A DNA stretch of 64,000 bases from Dolomedes plantarius (GCA_907164885.2 OU015497.1:69483429-69547428); one strand, 5' to 3'. Shown: positions 25,130 through 36,976, numbered from the stretch's first letter. The notes: generated by a model from the sequence alone, not told the origin. Numbers and translations are program-made.

Positions 25130-25727
25130 TATTTATATATTAATATATAAATTATTTAATCGGTTTATTTATGCATATTATTAAATCAAAATACTGTCTA
25201 TAGAATAGATATTGTAACATATAGTAAATAATTCTTTTCCATAACTCTCGTTAAAATAATTTATTAACTCTTAGGCTTGTCTAATTAGAGCTGTTTTTTA
25301 AATAATTTATTCTGCAAGTAAAATAATATATATACATATACTAATCTCTAGTTTTTTTATATTAATGTTTCTAGAAAAAAATATGCCATTGTTAAGCTCG
25401 AAGTAGTGATATTTGCGATCTAGAATTATTTAGTAATTTTCTCTAACTTTCTTGCATAACTTTTTGTGGATAGGATTATTTTCATGCAAGTAATTACGAT
25501 TCTTTTCTGACTCAACCTAAGAGAAAGACAAATTTAGTATAAGAGAAAAATGTAAGAAATATCCAGATATAATAATTTATGAAACCCTAAAATCACTTTT
25601 CACTGTCCTGTATGAAATCAATATAAAATTTAGCTTCGCTTGAAAAATTTTCTTGATATTTTATGTAGCTTTCAGTTTGTTTTTAGTGTGTTCCCATACA
25701 ATAATCAGTGTCACAGTAATGTAACTC
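25130..25727. other. No gene seen
   Basis: AT-rich DNA without frames over 60 codons or terminal repeats. Confidence 0.5.
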
Positions 25728-26102
25728 GTTTACAATATAATTTAGAGTTTTACTGACTTCATCACAAATATCAATATTCACAAATATCAATATTCAGCTG
25801 GTTTATATTACTCTTTCGAAATCATAGAGATTAATATATATTTCATGCATCACAAAACTATATGATCTCTGGCGCATATACTACTATAATTTTTTTTTTC
25901 AATGCGGAGGCACTGGTTTACAATATAATATAGAGTTTTACTGACTTCATCACAAATATCAATATTCACAAATATCAATATTCAGCTGGTTTATATTACT
26001 CTTTCGAAATCATAGAGATTAATATATATTACATGCATCACAAAACTTTATGATCTCTGGCGCATATTACTATAATTTTTTTTTTCAATGCGGAGGCACT
26101 TG
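25728..26102. repeat. Near-identical 188-bp tandem duplication
   Basis: 'gtttacaatataat' at 25728 and 25916 opens two copies, each containing 'caatattcagctggtttata' and ending in 'caatgcggaggcact'. Only a handful of differences are seen, so the duplication is young. Each copy ends with the first bases of a SINE-B fragment. Confidence 0.9.
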
Positions 26103-26175
26103 TAATCAAACATTCGCCCTTACTACGCCAGAGTTTCACTGCCCATTTTATTATGGGGGCACGATATAGGCGGAC
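26092..26175 (-). mobile_element. SINE family B, truncated copy
   Basis: 'atgcggaggcact', 'acattcgccc', 'tttattatgggggcacgata' and 'taggc' line up with 6199-6293 of the complete SINE-B. The tRNA-like head is missing. Confidence 0.6.
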
Positions 26176-26214
26176 TACTATACAATAATTAATTGCAATC
26201 TGATATCAGTGTTA

Positions 26215-26757
26215 ACAATTATATTAAGTATTATCTCCATGTGTACGGACACGTGACTCATATTTTAAAATTCGATGTTTTTCAGGAGGTTACACAGGTT
26301 TATTTCGGTGTAATTTCATTGTGTAGTCAGACACGTGACACGTATGGTAAAATTGTTTGTTTTAACAGGCATTCACAGATTTATTTAGGTATAATTGTAT
26401 TATTTACTATCCCCATGTGCTCAAACTTGAAACGCTTCTTAAAATGCTTTGTGTCAAAATCAAATTTATTTATATATAATTGCTTTATATATTTCCCCAT
26501 GTGCTCAGACAGCGAGATGTCTTTTAGAATTCCATGTTTTTAATAAGCTTTCACAGATTTATTGAGATATAATTGTATTTTGTATTATCCCCATGTACTT
26601 AGGTATATGAAACGTATGTTAAAATTACTTATATATAAGAAGCTTTCGCAGATTTATTTAGATATAATTCAATTATGTATTATCCTCATGGGCTTAGGTA
26701 TGTGACATGTATGTTAAAATTTTATGTTTTTAAGAAGCTTTCACATATTTATTTAAG
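26215..26757. repeat. Degenerate tandem array, about 95-bp unit, five to six copies
   Basis: Recurring order: 'ttcacagatttatt', 'tataattgtatt', 'tattatccccatgt', 'cttaggtatgtgac', 'atgttaaaatt', 'tgtttttaagaagc'. The last three units are spaced 94-96 bp and the earlier ones are more diverged. It is not part of any recognised element. Confidence 0.7.
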
Positions 26758-26759
26758 CA

Positions 26760-28439
26760 AGAACAAGTACCTGATATAGATATCCAAAGCAGTTAAGTTC
26801 AGCCCATATTTTAACCATTCTTTGGCATTTCGTGTTTATAATCGAGTAGAAATGTAACGGATAAAGCCAATTTAGTTCCTTTTCAGCAACAGGTTAAAAA
26901 CAGAATATATTATACAAAATTGAATACCGCTTCTATCTCCCATTCTTTAATAATACTACAAACGACAAAATATGGTGATTACAGTCAAAGAAGGTACTTC
27001 TGTTACAAATATCACATAAATATTTATGGGAATCTAAGACATTAAAGAATTTACACGCATGTAAGAAAAAAAATTGAGTTAGAACTTGCAGGTTAATTTT
27101 GTATTCATTGCTCATTGAAGACTAGTCACTTGGGACTCAAAAACTACATTAGTTCTTTTCATTTTTCCCCTTCGGTGGTCAGAGGCCGCAGCTGCAATAA
27201 ATGCAATTTTTATGATCCATCGATGAAACCCCATCAAGAATTCAACACGGAGTGTAAAGTGAAGAAACAATGTGGATTCCTCAGGCTATGTGGCGTTTAA
27301 ATTCCTTTCCTTGGTTTATCTTATGAAAAGGCCGTTATAAAATTCATGGGGCTACATATACTGCGCTTAGAAATAAATATTGTATGAAAGACTTTAAAAA
27401 AATATGCGTTTGTTAGAAGAATTATTTTTGACTATTCTATGTTTATAGCATAAGTTCACTAAATAAAAAATAACTGTTTCTTTACATTCCGCATAAGATA
27501 AATTTCTTGAATAATATGTTTAAACATTTTTTTCCGATAGTTTGTAAGTGATACGTTGGAATAAAATCAATTTTCAGATACTTTTATTTAGAACTATTGA
27601 GAATTACTTGCATGTGCAGTGTTGAGTTGCAAAACGGAACTTTAAACTATTATTTCCTTAAAAATGTTTTTGAAAGTTAACAAAAGACCCTTTGTAAAGA
27701 AAATTAAACTCATTTATTGAACAGGGGAAATTTCCCCAAATCCAATAGTTTCATTATAAAAAAGAATATTAGAATTCAGTGAATAATTTGATTAAATACA
27801 TGAGCGTACATCTAGCAATACCTTTTTCTAAGCGTTCAACCTTTTAGGGTTGATTAGACGAACATTGGTAGTTCCGAACTGTAAATCTAAATTTTCACGT
27901 ATCATTTTGTGACTTCCACGTATATTCCACATGAATTATAACGAAACACAGCGCTCTTTAGATTACACTTTCCTTCATTATAATCTTCAGCTCATATTTC
28001 GTTTAATGATGAAATGCTTCTCAAGAAGCTAAAACTATAGGGTCTGAGCACTCGGCAGAGGCCCCGATTATTCTGTAGTAAGTCTCGCTAGATGGAAGCA
28101 ATGTGAACGAAACAACGTACAATGCCCCCCTCAGTAGATGGCACATCACGTCGCATAGTTCTCGGATGAGGAGTGGTTCCATTTGTCGAGTTATGTCAAG
28201 TCGAAAAGGACTCGTATAGGAGGAGCTGAAAATCACTTTGCCACTCACTACTTATCACTTCAGGATCAAAAAGTTTGTGTGTGATGCGTGATGTGTCGGT
28301 TGCGTATCACAGGCCGTATTTTCTTTCACTTATTGAACATTTTTAACAGTTCGTGATTGTGACTAAACGGAAAGTCACCTCAAGTAAAATGGAGCAACGT
28401 ATCACACACCGACAAGGAGCATGGTAGAAATTGAATCTT
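26760..28439. other. No gene confidently seen
   Basis: Apart from the Cys-rich frame at 27115-27300, this is AT-rich DNA without recognisable elements. Confidence 0.45.
27115..27300 (+). CDS. Small Cys-rich frame, possible last exon, doubtful
   Basis: There is no ATG at its start. A pyrimidine tract and 'ggtcag' near 27175-27182 could be a splice acceptor. The downstream peptide has five Cys in about 35 residues (RSCNKCNFYDP, then NTECKVKKQCGFLRLCGV). No family is recognised, and the odd number of cysteines argues against a complete disulfide-stabilised domain. Confidence 0.15.
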   Translation: MKTSHLGLKNYISSFHFSPSVVRGRSCNKCNFYDPSMKPHQEFNTECKVKKQCGFLRLCGV

Positions 28440-28700
28440 CCATCGACAACAGGGTAATTTCAAAGGGGATTTGGCCACCACGGTTGCTGGATCTGAAACC
28501 CCAACATGTCTTCCTTTGGGAAAAGTCTATCGGAACAAGTTTCGCACTGTGAAAGATTTGAAGGAAAATATCCAACGTCAAATAGCTGATATTCCTCCCC
28601 GACATCCTTGCCAAAACGTCCAGGAACATACATCGATATGTCTCTGGCATAAACCACAGATCACTCCAACCATCGCATGTTATCCAATCGATTACACGTA
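28440..28700 (+). pseudogene. mariner-like transposase, C-terminal fragment
   Basis: One frame gives NRVISKGIWPPRLLDLKPQH followed by VFLWEKS, the family block 'WPPRSPDLTPxDfFLWGylKd' with substitutions. The neighbouring frame continues FRTVKDLKENIQRQIADIPP, the helical segment that follows it. At least one frameshift separates the two. The upstream DNA-binding and first catalytic parts are not found. Confidence 0.6.
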
Positions 28701-29067
28701 CTTCAAGGTAAGTAGTGTACTTTTTTGGTTCAGAAATTTATGGTTTTTCTTAGAAAGGGAAATATTTCCTTTAAATACTGCTTTTTCACATTTCTATAAA
28801 ACAGATTATATTGAAAAAATAATACTTATGTAAATTTTAATTTTGCGCTTTAAATTAAATGTGAGTTTGTATTTGAAATTCCTTGAAAACTGAACCGATG
28901 ACCACGACATACTTTTTTATTTCATTTTCGTAAAATAGCGACAAATACCAAAACGAATCGGTGACGCAAAAAATATTGCGCAATTGTTTTCATAGTTTAT
29001 ATTTAGTCCATCCAGAAATAGAGCGATAATCAAACAAATATAATGCTATTTGTAGTGACACACACAC
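28701..29067. other. No feature seen
   Basis: AT-rich spacer. Confidence 0.4.

Positions 29068-29114
<47 letters not shown>
29068..29114. repeat. (TA)n microsatellite
   Basis: About 23 TA units after a CACACA lead-in. With the next array it brackets a 90-bp segment. Confidence 0.97.
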
Positions 29115-29115
<1 letters not shown>

Positions 29116-29201
29116 GTGGTTTATGAATTTTGTAAAGCATGTTTATTACTAATTTTACGCTCTTACATATTCCAAATTGCAGAATCCACAACCAGGTTTG
29201 T

Positions 29202-29204
<3 letters not shown>

Positions 29205-29244
<40 letters not shown>
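29205..29244. repeat. (TA)n microsatellite
   Basis: About 20 TA units. Confidence 0.97.
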
Positions 29245-29246
<2 letters not shown>

Positions 29247-29722
29247 AATTAGGATAATTTAGGACAGCGTTTCCATATAAAAACTACTACTTTCATATTA
29301 ACAATCTTACATTTCCAAGTCAAAGCTAAGTTCAGAGAAATTTAAATTCAACAAAGTCATTTTTATAATTCGTCTATAGATTCATACTAGCTGAAACTTC
29401 CTTTTCTTAAGGAAACGTATTTTGGAATACTCGGAATGTATTAAGTCCTTCAATTTTCCTTAGAGACAAATATTACAACTTCTGCAGGAAAAATGGTTGT
29501 GCAGTTCCGGATGCATAAATTGAAAACTAATAAATAGTGAAGAAAGTAATAGTGGAGGACTTTCTCCTTTTTCATTCAGACTCATGTCACTGTATATTAT
29601 ACGCTACATTTTGTGAGCTTTTAAAAGAAGAGTAAAAAATTATATAAATAACCCTACATAGTTCTAAAAAATCAATGTATAGATCGGTCTTAACCAACTC
29701 GCAGCCCTTGACTGCGGCATTG

Positions 29723-29723
<1 letters not shown>
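29245..29723. other. No feature seen
   Basis: AT-rich spacer with no frame or repeat of note. Confidence 0.4.

Positions 29724-29806
<83 letters not shown>
29724..29806. repeat. (TA)n microsatellite at the left end of PB-2
   Basis: About 41 TA units ending exactly where the piggyBac TIR begins. Confidence 0.97.
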
Positions 29807-29808
<2 letters not shown>

Positions 29809-32383
29809 TTCCTACCCTGTTGAAAAGTTACGTTTTGCCTGTATGGGTCGATTCGACCCAGTTTGGTTTATATTTATTCTAGGTCAGAACAAATATTTTT
29901 ATATAGCTTTATTTTATATATTTTGTGTTTATTAATAGAAACAATACATTTTATATATTTATATTCCCCATTACATTTTTGCCGCCCCCCTCCCCCGTCC
30001 GTTTCAACCTCTTGTTTGTATGAGCGTTGTTAAGGGTTTAAAAACTTGGAAAGTAATAGAAATTTTACAAATACACTATGTTTCACTTACATTTTTTTTA
30101 TACTTTTTGTAAGACAAACACGATTTACAGTACACATTTACATGCTCTTGGCAAAGAAAACTTAAGCATGAAGCACACCTTCTTTGCGTTTTTCTATCTC
30201 TCTTTCGACCGTATACTTTGTATCTTCCTCGTTTCAGTGTACTGCTCTTTTCTGGTTTTTCACCTGCTGCAATTGCCAATTTCTTCTTTATTGTAACTGG
30301 AATATTTTTTTTTCATCCTAACATTTCTGTAAGGTTCGGTCAGCTGATTATCAAGTTCCTTAAGAAAAAGGCGCCTTTTGTATAATTGGTTTTGATTGTA
30401 AGAAGGATTTACATGCATAAAAACAACAAATGCATTTATTGCAGCAAGGTCAATTATATTGTAGAATAAACACACAGGTCATCTCCTAGTTCCCATTTTG
30501 CATGTATACGTGGCAGCTAATTTATCAGTAGTATCTACTCCACCTTTAGTTTCATTACAACATACAAATATTTCTGGCTTCTTTTCTTTCTAGTGTGAAA
30601 CTTTTGCCTCATGGTGCACAGTTGAAAGAAGGATTACCTATTTATTTCTTTTCGGCACATATGAAACAAGAGTCATATCCGGTTAAAATCAAATAATGAG
30701 GAAATGTTTCTATATCACGTGATTATTGAAATTCAGACGGAATAAATGGGTTGTTTTTGTGAGGGTTCCAACGGTAGTAATTTTTTCTTCAAAAATTCTT
30801 TACGAAGGATATAATCTGTGAAGAAATTATCAACTGTAGTATTTAGAGCGGTACCCTCAATCAAATTTGCTAAGCGCAATACAACATTTCTTCCTTGATT
30901 TTTGTCTCTCTCACCATCAGAAGGCTTTCCAGTATATTTTTCAGCAGTGCAAACATACGTTGTTTTAACATCAGACATCAACCATAATTTTATTCCGTAT
31001 TTCCCTCTCGGCTTTGATGGTAAATATTGTCGAAATGGACATTTACCACGGAAAGGAACAAGCTGTTCATCAATTGTTACATTTTCGTAAGGAGCGAAAA
31101 TTTGGCAATTGTACAATAAACATGTCAAATATTGATCCTATTGCAGCTAGCTTATCTACACGACGTCGATTTGCTCCACTTTCTTTGTCATCAAATCTAA
31201 GAAACTGTCTAATAATTTCAAAACGTTGCAGAGACATAGTTGCACGAAAAATGTCCCGACCATCGTTTTCGCTCCATAACTCTTTCAGAGATTCTCCTGC
31301 TGACCTATGGACTCCAGCCAAAATTAGCAAACCTGTTAAAAATTAATGAAAATAACCCATAAATTAAAAAAAATTAAATGAGTTTCAAATCATGCAATTA
31401 TTTACATTTTATTTCAATTTATAAATAAATTTTTGTGAAAAAAGTTTCAGATTTTTTTACTTATATAAGTTTCAAGTTCCTCAGCAGAAATCAATGTGTA
31501 GGTTTTATTCTGTTCTGAACGCACTCTCTTCATTTCTCAGTTAGTTTCTTCTAGAATTAATTTCATCATGCCATTTGTCAAGAAAAGCTTCATTGCTGAC
31601 AGGGGGTTCAGTTATCCGCTGAATTGCAAAACGTGTAGGACCAGGGGTTAATTTGATAATGTTATGTGTCTGTAAAGTCAAAACAGATGTCAGAAATTTT
31701 CAAATATAGTAAAATAAATAAAATAAAATAAATATCAAATAATAATAAATTGGAATTATGTTCTAGTACATACCGTTTTTTTATGTAGATGGAGGGAATT
31801 TACTCCATTCGGTTTTGTTACGACTAACGAAGGAAGATGGTGACCGCACAGTTTCTTCTTATGTATCAGAAATATCCGTTTTCTTATTATCCTCTTCGAT
31901 GGATAAGTGATCAGATTCATCAGTTTCATTCAAATAATTATCACTTCCTTCATCAGATTGATCACTGAGCACTTGCAAAATCTTTCCGATCTCTTCTTCA
32001 GTAAGACCACGCTTACTAGGCGCCATATTGTAAAACAAAATGGCAAAACACGTCAAATAAGTAGAATGTGATAAGTGTATATCATTATCGTAGCGCCATC
32101 TATTAATTGTTATCCGAAATGCAGACCATCCAAAATTAATAAATTTCTTTGTATGCATTTCTGTGAATATTACTAAAATGAAACGATTAAACCCATTCAG
32201 GTAAAATATCACTTTTTCTTTTGTTAAAAAAACAATTCTCCAAGTCTGAAAAAGTTATATACTAAACAAATTTATCTATTTGAGGAATACTCAAAAAATA
32301 AGCTGTCATAATTAAAATCCATGGGAGCTATCATGAACTCAATTCTGAAAATGGGTCGATTCGACCCATTCAGGGTAGGAAGG
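29807..32383 (-). mobile_element. piggyBac-type DNA transposon (PB-2) between (TA)n arrays
   Basis: Perfect 13-bp TIRs, ccttcctaccctg (29807-29819) and cagggtaggaagg (32371-32383). A 17-base palindrome, tgggtcgattcgaccca, lies inside each end (29844-29860 and 32352-32368). The 2577-bp length is normal for piggyBac. Flanks are ATATAT on both sides, not the canonical TTAA. It carries one decayed transposase gene on the minus strand. Confidence 0.9.
30076..32026 (-). pseudogene. piggyBac transposase, decayed, domains in order
   Basis: From ATG 32026, MAPSKRGLTEEEIGKILQVL leads an acidic N-terminus. TPGPTRFAIQRI follows at about 31650-31600. Next come VHRSAGESLKELWS, RFEIIRQFLRFDD and, with the first catalytic Asp, VTIDEQLVPFRGKCPFRQYL, then the second Asp in TTVDNFFTDY. 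A Cys-rich C-terminus (RRCASCLSFLCQEH, VYCKSC) ends at 30076. Stops and shifts separate the blocks. A possible intron acceptor 'tttaacag' precedes the segment starting near 31335. Confidence 0.85.
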
Positions 32384-32410
32384 ATATATATATATATATA
32401 TATATATATC
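32384..32410. repeat. (TA)n microsatellite at the right end of PB-2
   Basis: About 13 TA units starting directly after the TIR. Confidence 0.97.
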
Positions 32411-32572
32411 TTCATTTCGGATTTCTCTTCATTTCTTTGAGTGATGAGATGTCTGCAACAACTTGCATGATTCTACGCATTTTCCTAGCCACCGGACCAC
32501 CACCGACTGCAGCATAAATTTAAGAGGAGTCCGCACGACATGATTAAAATTACGGGCGTGAAGAACGAGATT

Positions 32573-32573
<1 letters not shown>
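32411..32573. other. 163-bp segment bracketed by (TA)n arrays
   Basis: No box A or box B and no terminal repeats are seen. It may be a short element of unknown type. Confidence 0.3.
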
Positions 32574-32635
<62 letters not shown>

Positions 32636-32659
32636 TTGTTTGTTTGTGTGTGTGTGTGT
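32574..32659. repeat. Compound (TA)n(TG)n microsatellite
   Basis: TA units at 32574-32610 pass into TG units with a TTTG interruption. Confidence 0.97.
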
Positions 32660-32866
32660 CAAGAAATTAATTGGGAAAGGAATAATTAAGTTAAATTTAA
32701 AGGGGGGCTTAGGGATAAATTCATTTTCTTTTACCGGGAAAAAGTCACTAGAATTCATATTTCCAGACGGTATTCCAGACGAAAAGTAGGTTATTTTCCC
32801 CGTTTTGAGATTGACCTTCGATTCGCGGTGGAAGGGAGTCTTGTAGAGATAATTTATTTTTAGATC

Positions 32867-33019
32867 ATGTACAGGATTGGGTGCGAAAAGAACTTCGAGA
32901 AAATTCTAAATTGGGCTCTGCGCATGTACCGGGAGAGTGGACGCGTGGTTTTGACCTTGAAATCTGCAGAGCGCGGGATAAAAGTCAATACTGACGGAGT
33001 GTGTTCGCCGCTTTTCTAA
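32867..33019 (+). CDS. Unrecognised 50-codon frame, doubtful
   Basis: An ATG-to-TAA frame (MYRIGCEKNFEKILNWALRM) in a locally GC-richer segment, which may instead be non-coding promoter DNA. Product unknown. Confidence 0.15.
   Translation: MYRIGCEKNFEKILNWALRMYRESGRVVLTLKSAERGIKVNTDGVCSPLF
32890..32984 (+). promoter_or_regulatory. Heat-shock-element-like site with a TATA-like box
   Basis: 'gaacttcgagaaaattc' (32890-32906) contains TTCnnGAAnnTTC at exact 5-base phasing, the HSF trimer consensus. 'ggataaaagt' follows about 70 bases downstream. No heat-shock gene is visible beyond it, and chance matches occur in AT-rich DNA. Confidence 0.25.
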
Positions 33020-33197
33020 AAACGAAATTGCAAAAACTGAATGAGCTGAGTTCGAGCTTTGGTTCACATGAAGAGGAATAAACTAATTTAAACTAAAGTA
33101 TTGACCCATATTACTTTATTTCTACCAGTCCGACACCAGAGAATAAATATGATGACTGCTTTAAAGGAATTATAGCGGGAAACAACAACCCTGTCAA
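33020..33197. other. No feature seen
   Basis: Short spacer before a (TA)n array. Confidence 0.4.
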
Positions 33198-33279
<82 letters not shown>

Positions 33280-33286
33280 ATATATA
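33198..33286. repeat. (TA)n microsatellite
   Basis: About 44 TA units with one TTTA interruption. Confidence 0.97.
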
Positions 33287-33289
33287 ATG

Positions 33290-33849
33290 TGTGTGTATGA
33301 TGTTATTATAGGATCTACTTCCATTTCGGGATTACAGGGAACAATTTTAAAATATCACCGTAATAATTTACGGCACAATTTCATTCAACTTAATCGTTTC
33401 GAAACCAATAGTTTATGTTTTACCAGCTGAAACACATTGAAAATTACTTAAAATGCAAATAGAAATTGCGATTTACATTTTCCTCAGCGAATCTACATAA
33501 TATTGTTTTAAACTAACTTTTTTCTAAAACCTCTTTTAGAAGTATAATTTTTTCACCTCTGAGAATATCGAGAAAGTGATTAATTCCCTTTTTATGCTGT
33601 TAAAATTAGATTCCATATGATGTTGCCTTTTTACCAGCTGAATTGCTCCTTATTAACGAAAGGGTAAAATTTGATTAAAATCACATGATATTAAGAACAA
33701 ACATTAAGATCCCTGACTATATTTGGCTTCTTCGCCCACGGATGAAATTTTAATTTGTCATTATTGAAGTTGTTATTATTCAGATAAAATCCGCCAAATG
33801 CGATATTACTGTGCTGATACACCAAATGAGATTTTACGGTGATGAGATG
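33290..33849. other. No gene seen
   Basis: AT-rich spacer. Confidence 0.45.
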
Positions 33850-33965
33850 CTCAGTTGGGAGAGTTTAAGAGCATGATTGCTCGTGAAATACGGTTATTCA
33901 AACAAATCTGTGGACTGGGATGGACGGTATTTTGACTAGAGAAGCCTCTGAGACGTAACCGGAGG

Positions 33966-34921
33966 CAGTACGTACAATTGTCGAACTTTGAGGGGGGTGT
34001 ATGGTAGGCTTCAGAGAAGCAGGTTGGTCGAACAAGCGTATCGTCCGCGATCTCGGTCGGAGCGATATGGTAGTTGCTCGGTGTTGGCAACAATGAATCG
34101 CGTAAGGGAGAGTCTACCGTCGCGAGGGTCAGGGCGTCCCATGAACAAAAATACGCGCGAGGATCGCGCAATCATAAGAGCGGATACGTCAGCACCAAAA
34201 ACGTCGATAGAATCCGTTCGATGCCATTTACCACCTTCCAGACATCCGGTGGTATCAAGAGATATCATTTGGAGACGACTCACCGACGGAAGTATAAGGA
34301 GCCAACGTCCATTAAGACGTCTAACACTGATCCCTCATCATAGGCAAGATCATCAAGGATTGAAATTTTGCCGACCTCGAGCAAGCTGGAGTGTGACCGA
34401 CTGGACGCGTGTGATCTTCAGCGATGAATCCCGATTCAGTCTCAATGCTGATGACCAGCGCATACGCTTGTGGAGGCGGCCAGGCCACCGGCCCGATCTG
34501 GAATTTGTTGTCAAGAGGCATACGGTGATTACACAAGGTGTGACAGTGTGGGGAGCGATTTGTTGGATCACACGATCACCTCTAGTCGTCCGCAATTTGA
34601 CGGAATGGCGTTGCGTGGACGAGATTTTAACGCCAGTTGTACTGCCTATCAAGTCGCCCAGGTGCCATTTATCAGCAAGACAACGCTCCTCCACATACAG
34701 CGCGACTCTCCCAACAATGTCTTCAAGGATATGACGTACTCCCGTGGCCTGCCAGGTCTTCAGACCTCTCGGCAATACAGCACCTCCAGAACGTGCTTGG
34801 AAGGCAACTGCAGCCGTCCCGGATTACTGGTGAATTAACTGCCCAGTTGCAAAGATTATGTCATTATCTTCCGCAAGAGGTCATAGGTGAACTCAATGAT
34901 TCGATGCCACGCCATGTTTAG
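33966..34921 (+). pseudogene. Tc1-type transposase, frameshifted (Tc1-C)
   Basis: A helix-turn-helix part (GFREAGWSNKRIVRDLGRSD in one frame) ends at a TGA. A second frame then runs through GRPMNKNTREDRAI to the first catalytic block VIFSDESRFSLNADDQRIRL and VTVWGAICW. A third frame has the second block YQQDNAPPHTARLSQQCL and SAIQHLQNVLGR, ending at 34921. At least two frameshifts are present. The region is clearly GC-richer than its surroundings. The right side runs to a (TA)n array at 35119. I could not delimit the left TIR. Confidence 0.85.
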
Positions 34922-35114
34922 GCTTGTATAGCTGCCAGAGGTAGATTTACTACTTATTGTTTTTGAAACTATTTTCATGCCATATCTTCATAATAAAAAA
35001 TGTCTGTTCTTCTGAATATGTAATCATTCGCTTATCTCCTCATACACTACATGCATGTTAAGTTTCGTCATAGTAGCTCGTTTCCTTCTTGGTGCATATA
35101 TTTTTTTTTGACAG

Positions 35115-35118
<4 letters not shown>

Positions 35119-35154
<36 letters not shown>
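35119..35154. repeat. (TA)n microsatellite
   Basis: About 18 TA units beyond the end of the Tc1-C region. Confidence 0.95.
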
Positions 35155-35157
<3 letters not shown>

Positions 35158-35728
35158 TTACTGTGAAATTAACTTGTGTTTTTAGCATTTACATCTGATT
35201 ATATAACAACTACGTATCTTTTATCATTTATAAAGGAACATTTTCTATTTCTTAGGTAGTAAAATAAGATCCAAAATAATGTTACTCATTGCCGAAGACA
35301 TGAAAGTGTTTTCCCTCCCGTCGGGCTCTTAAGCTAATTGAGGTTCTCTTCCCTCTGTTTTCGTTCCTCCTTCTTGAGAAGTTCCTCAAAGCCTCTGGAA
35401 GTTAAGGAGGTCTTCAATGAATTATTTTTCCTCTTTTATTTTTTTGTTGGGAGTGGGGGATAGGATAGGCAAAATTTATAATTTTGGTTACAAACGTTAA
35501 CATTTGCAAAAATATTGGTACGCAAGAAAATTACTAAATATTATGGCATCTCAAAAATAAATAATTATTTTATAAACAAGGAAACTTCTCTTTGGTGGCC
35601 AGTAAGGGTTCCGAAAATAAGTGGCTGTTTTTGCACGTGGCCTTGAAAAAGAATTTTCTTCGATAACATTCTATCTATGGAGACTTTTACCTGTTCTGGT
35701 CAAAGTTTGGCCGTTTTTTCACTACTTT
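35155..35728. other. No gene seen
   Basis: Mixed AT-rich DNA with no frames or repeats recognised. Confidence 0.4.
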
Positions 35729-35789
35729 ATATATATATATATATATATATCAAACTGTTTCTGTGGATAAAAAAGTGATTAATATCATT

Positions 35790-35849
<60 letters not shown>

Positions 35850-35889
35850 AATGATATTAATCACTTTTTTTATCCACAGAAACAGTTTG
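35729..35889. repeat. Foldback: 43-bp inverted arms with a (TA)26 loop
   Basis: The left arm (35751-35793, 'caaactgtttctgtggataa' to 'aatatcatttgca') and the right arm (35846-35889) are perfect inverted copies except for one extra T. The loop 35794-35845 is pure TA. A further (TA)n tract (35729-35750) precedes the left arm. The right arm continues into the Tc1-D region. Confidence 0.95.
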
Positions 35890-35921
35890 AAAGAAAACAG
35901 CGCAAACTAATAGTTTATACT

Positions 35922-36976
35922 TTAGGCGAAAAATATATAAAGGTTATTTGGCAGTTTAATAAGGTGTGTGGTCCCCCTGGTAGCCAACCATGCAGCACAA
36001 CGATTGTCCGTACGTGCTATGACAGTGTGGATGAGTTGTGACCTCAAAGAGTTCCAAGCATTGAGGAGAGCTCTTTCCAGTTCTGGAGAGGAGTTTGGTG
36101 GGTGCGGAAGAGATGCAATTTGTCTCCTGAGCATATCTCTCACACGCTCAATAGGATTAAGATCAGGAGAATGAGCGGGCCACTGCATGAGCTAGATATT
36201 TTCACTTTCAAGGAAGTTGTTGACCAGGATAGCACGGTGACAAGGCACGTTATCATCCATGAATATGAATCCAGGACCGACAGCACCTCGAAACAGGCGA
36301 CCATAAGGCTCAAGGACTTCGTCTCTGTACCCTTCAGAAGTAACAGACCCCGTGTCAAAGACGTGGATGTCTGTGTGGCCACCCAGCATTGTGTCTGTCC
36401 ACACCATGACTCCCTTTGATGGAAAATGATGTCTTTCCGTGATTTTTATTTGGTGTAAACGAGTTCCACGTTCTCTCCATACCGTTATCCGACGAGAATC
36501 AGTCTTCAGAGTAAACCGGGACTCGTCACTGAACATGACATTGGCCTACTGTTGCAAACTCCAGTGCAGATGTTTCAAACTCCAGTTTAGACGAGCACGA
36601 TTATACGAAATCCTAAGAGGAATGCAAACGGCTGGTCGTCTGATATACATACCAGCATGACTGAGTCTCCTGTAAATAGTTTTCCTTGAAACTCGCACTC
36701 CTGTGGCGGCTGTGAGCGCTTCCCCGAGTTCTCTAGCACAACCTTCCCTCTGACGTCGCGCAGTTATTGCCAAATATGTGTCTTGATGAACGGTTGCTAC
36801 TCTTGATCGACCTTTTACTGACGTCGGGGAATATCACCCGTAATTTGAAACTTCTGCCACAGTCTTCAGATCACACACTGAGGCACATTCAGAACTTGAG
36901 ACACTTCGGTTTGAGATCTTCCACATTTCAGCATTCCAATAATTCTTCCTTTCAAAAACAAGTCCATTTGTGCCAT
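35922..36976 (-). pseudogene. Tc1-type transposase, frameshifted (Tc1-D)
   Basis: From ATG 36976 (MAQMDLFLKGRIIGMLKCG) an N-terminal helix-turn-helix is followed by stops. GVRVSRKTIYRRLSHAGMYI gives the second DNA-binding part. The catalytic blocks MFSDESRFTLKTDSRRITVW and GFIFMDDNVPCHRA are intact in one frame, and the tail MQWPAHSPDLNPIERVRDML runs to 35922. A right-hand TIR-like end 'aacttttggacaccagtg' stops at 37247, directly before a (TA)n array. The left end is rearranged at the foldback. Inactive. Confidence 0.87.
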
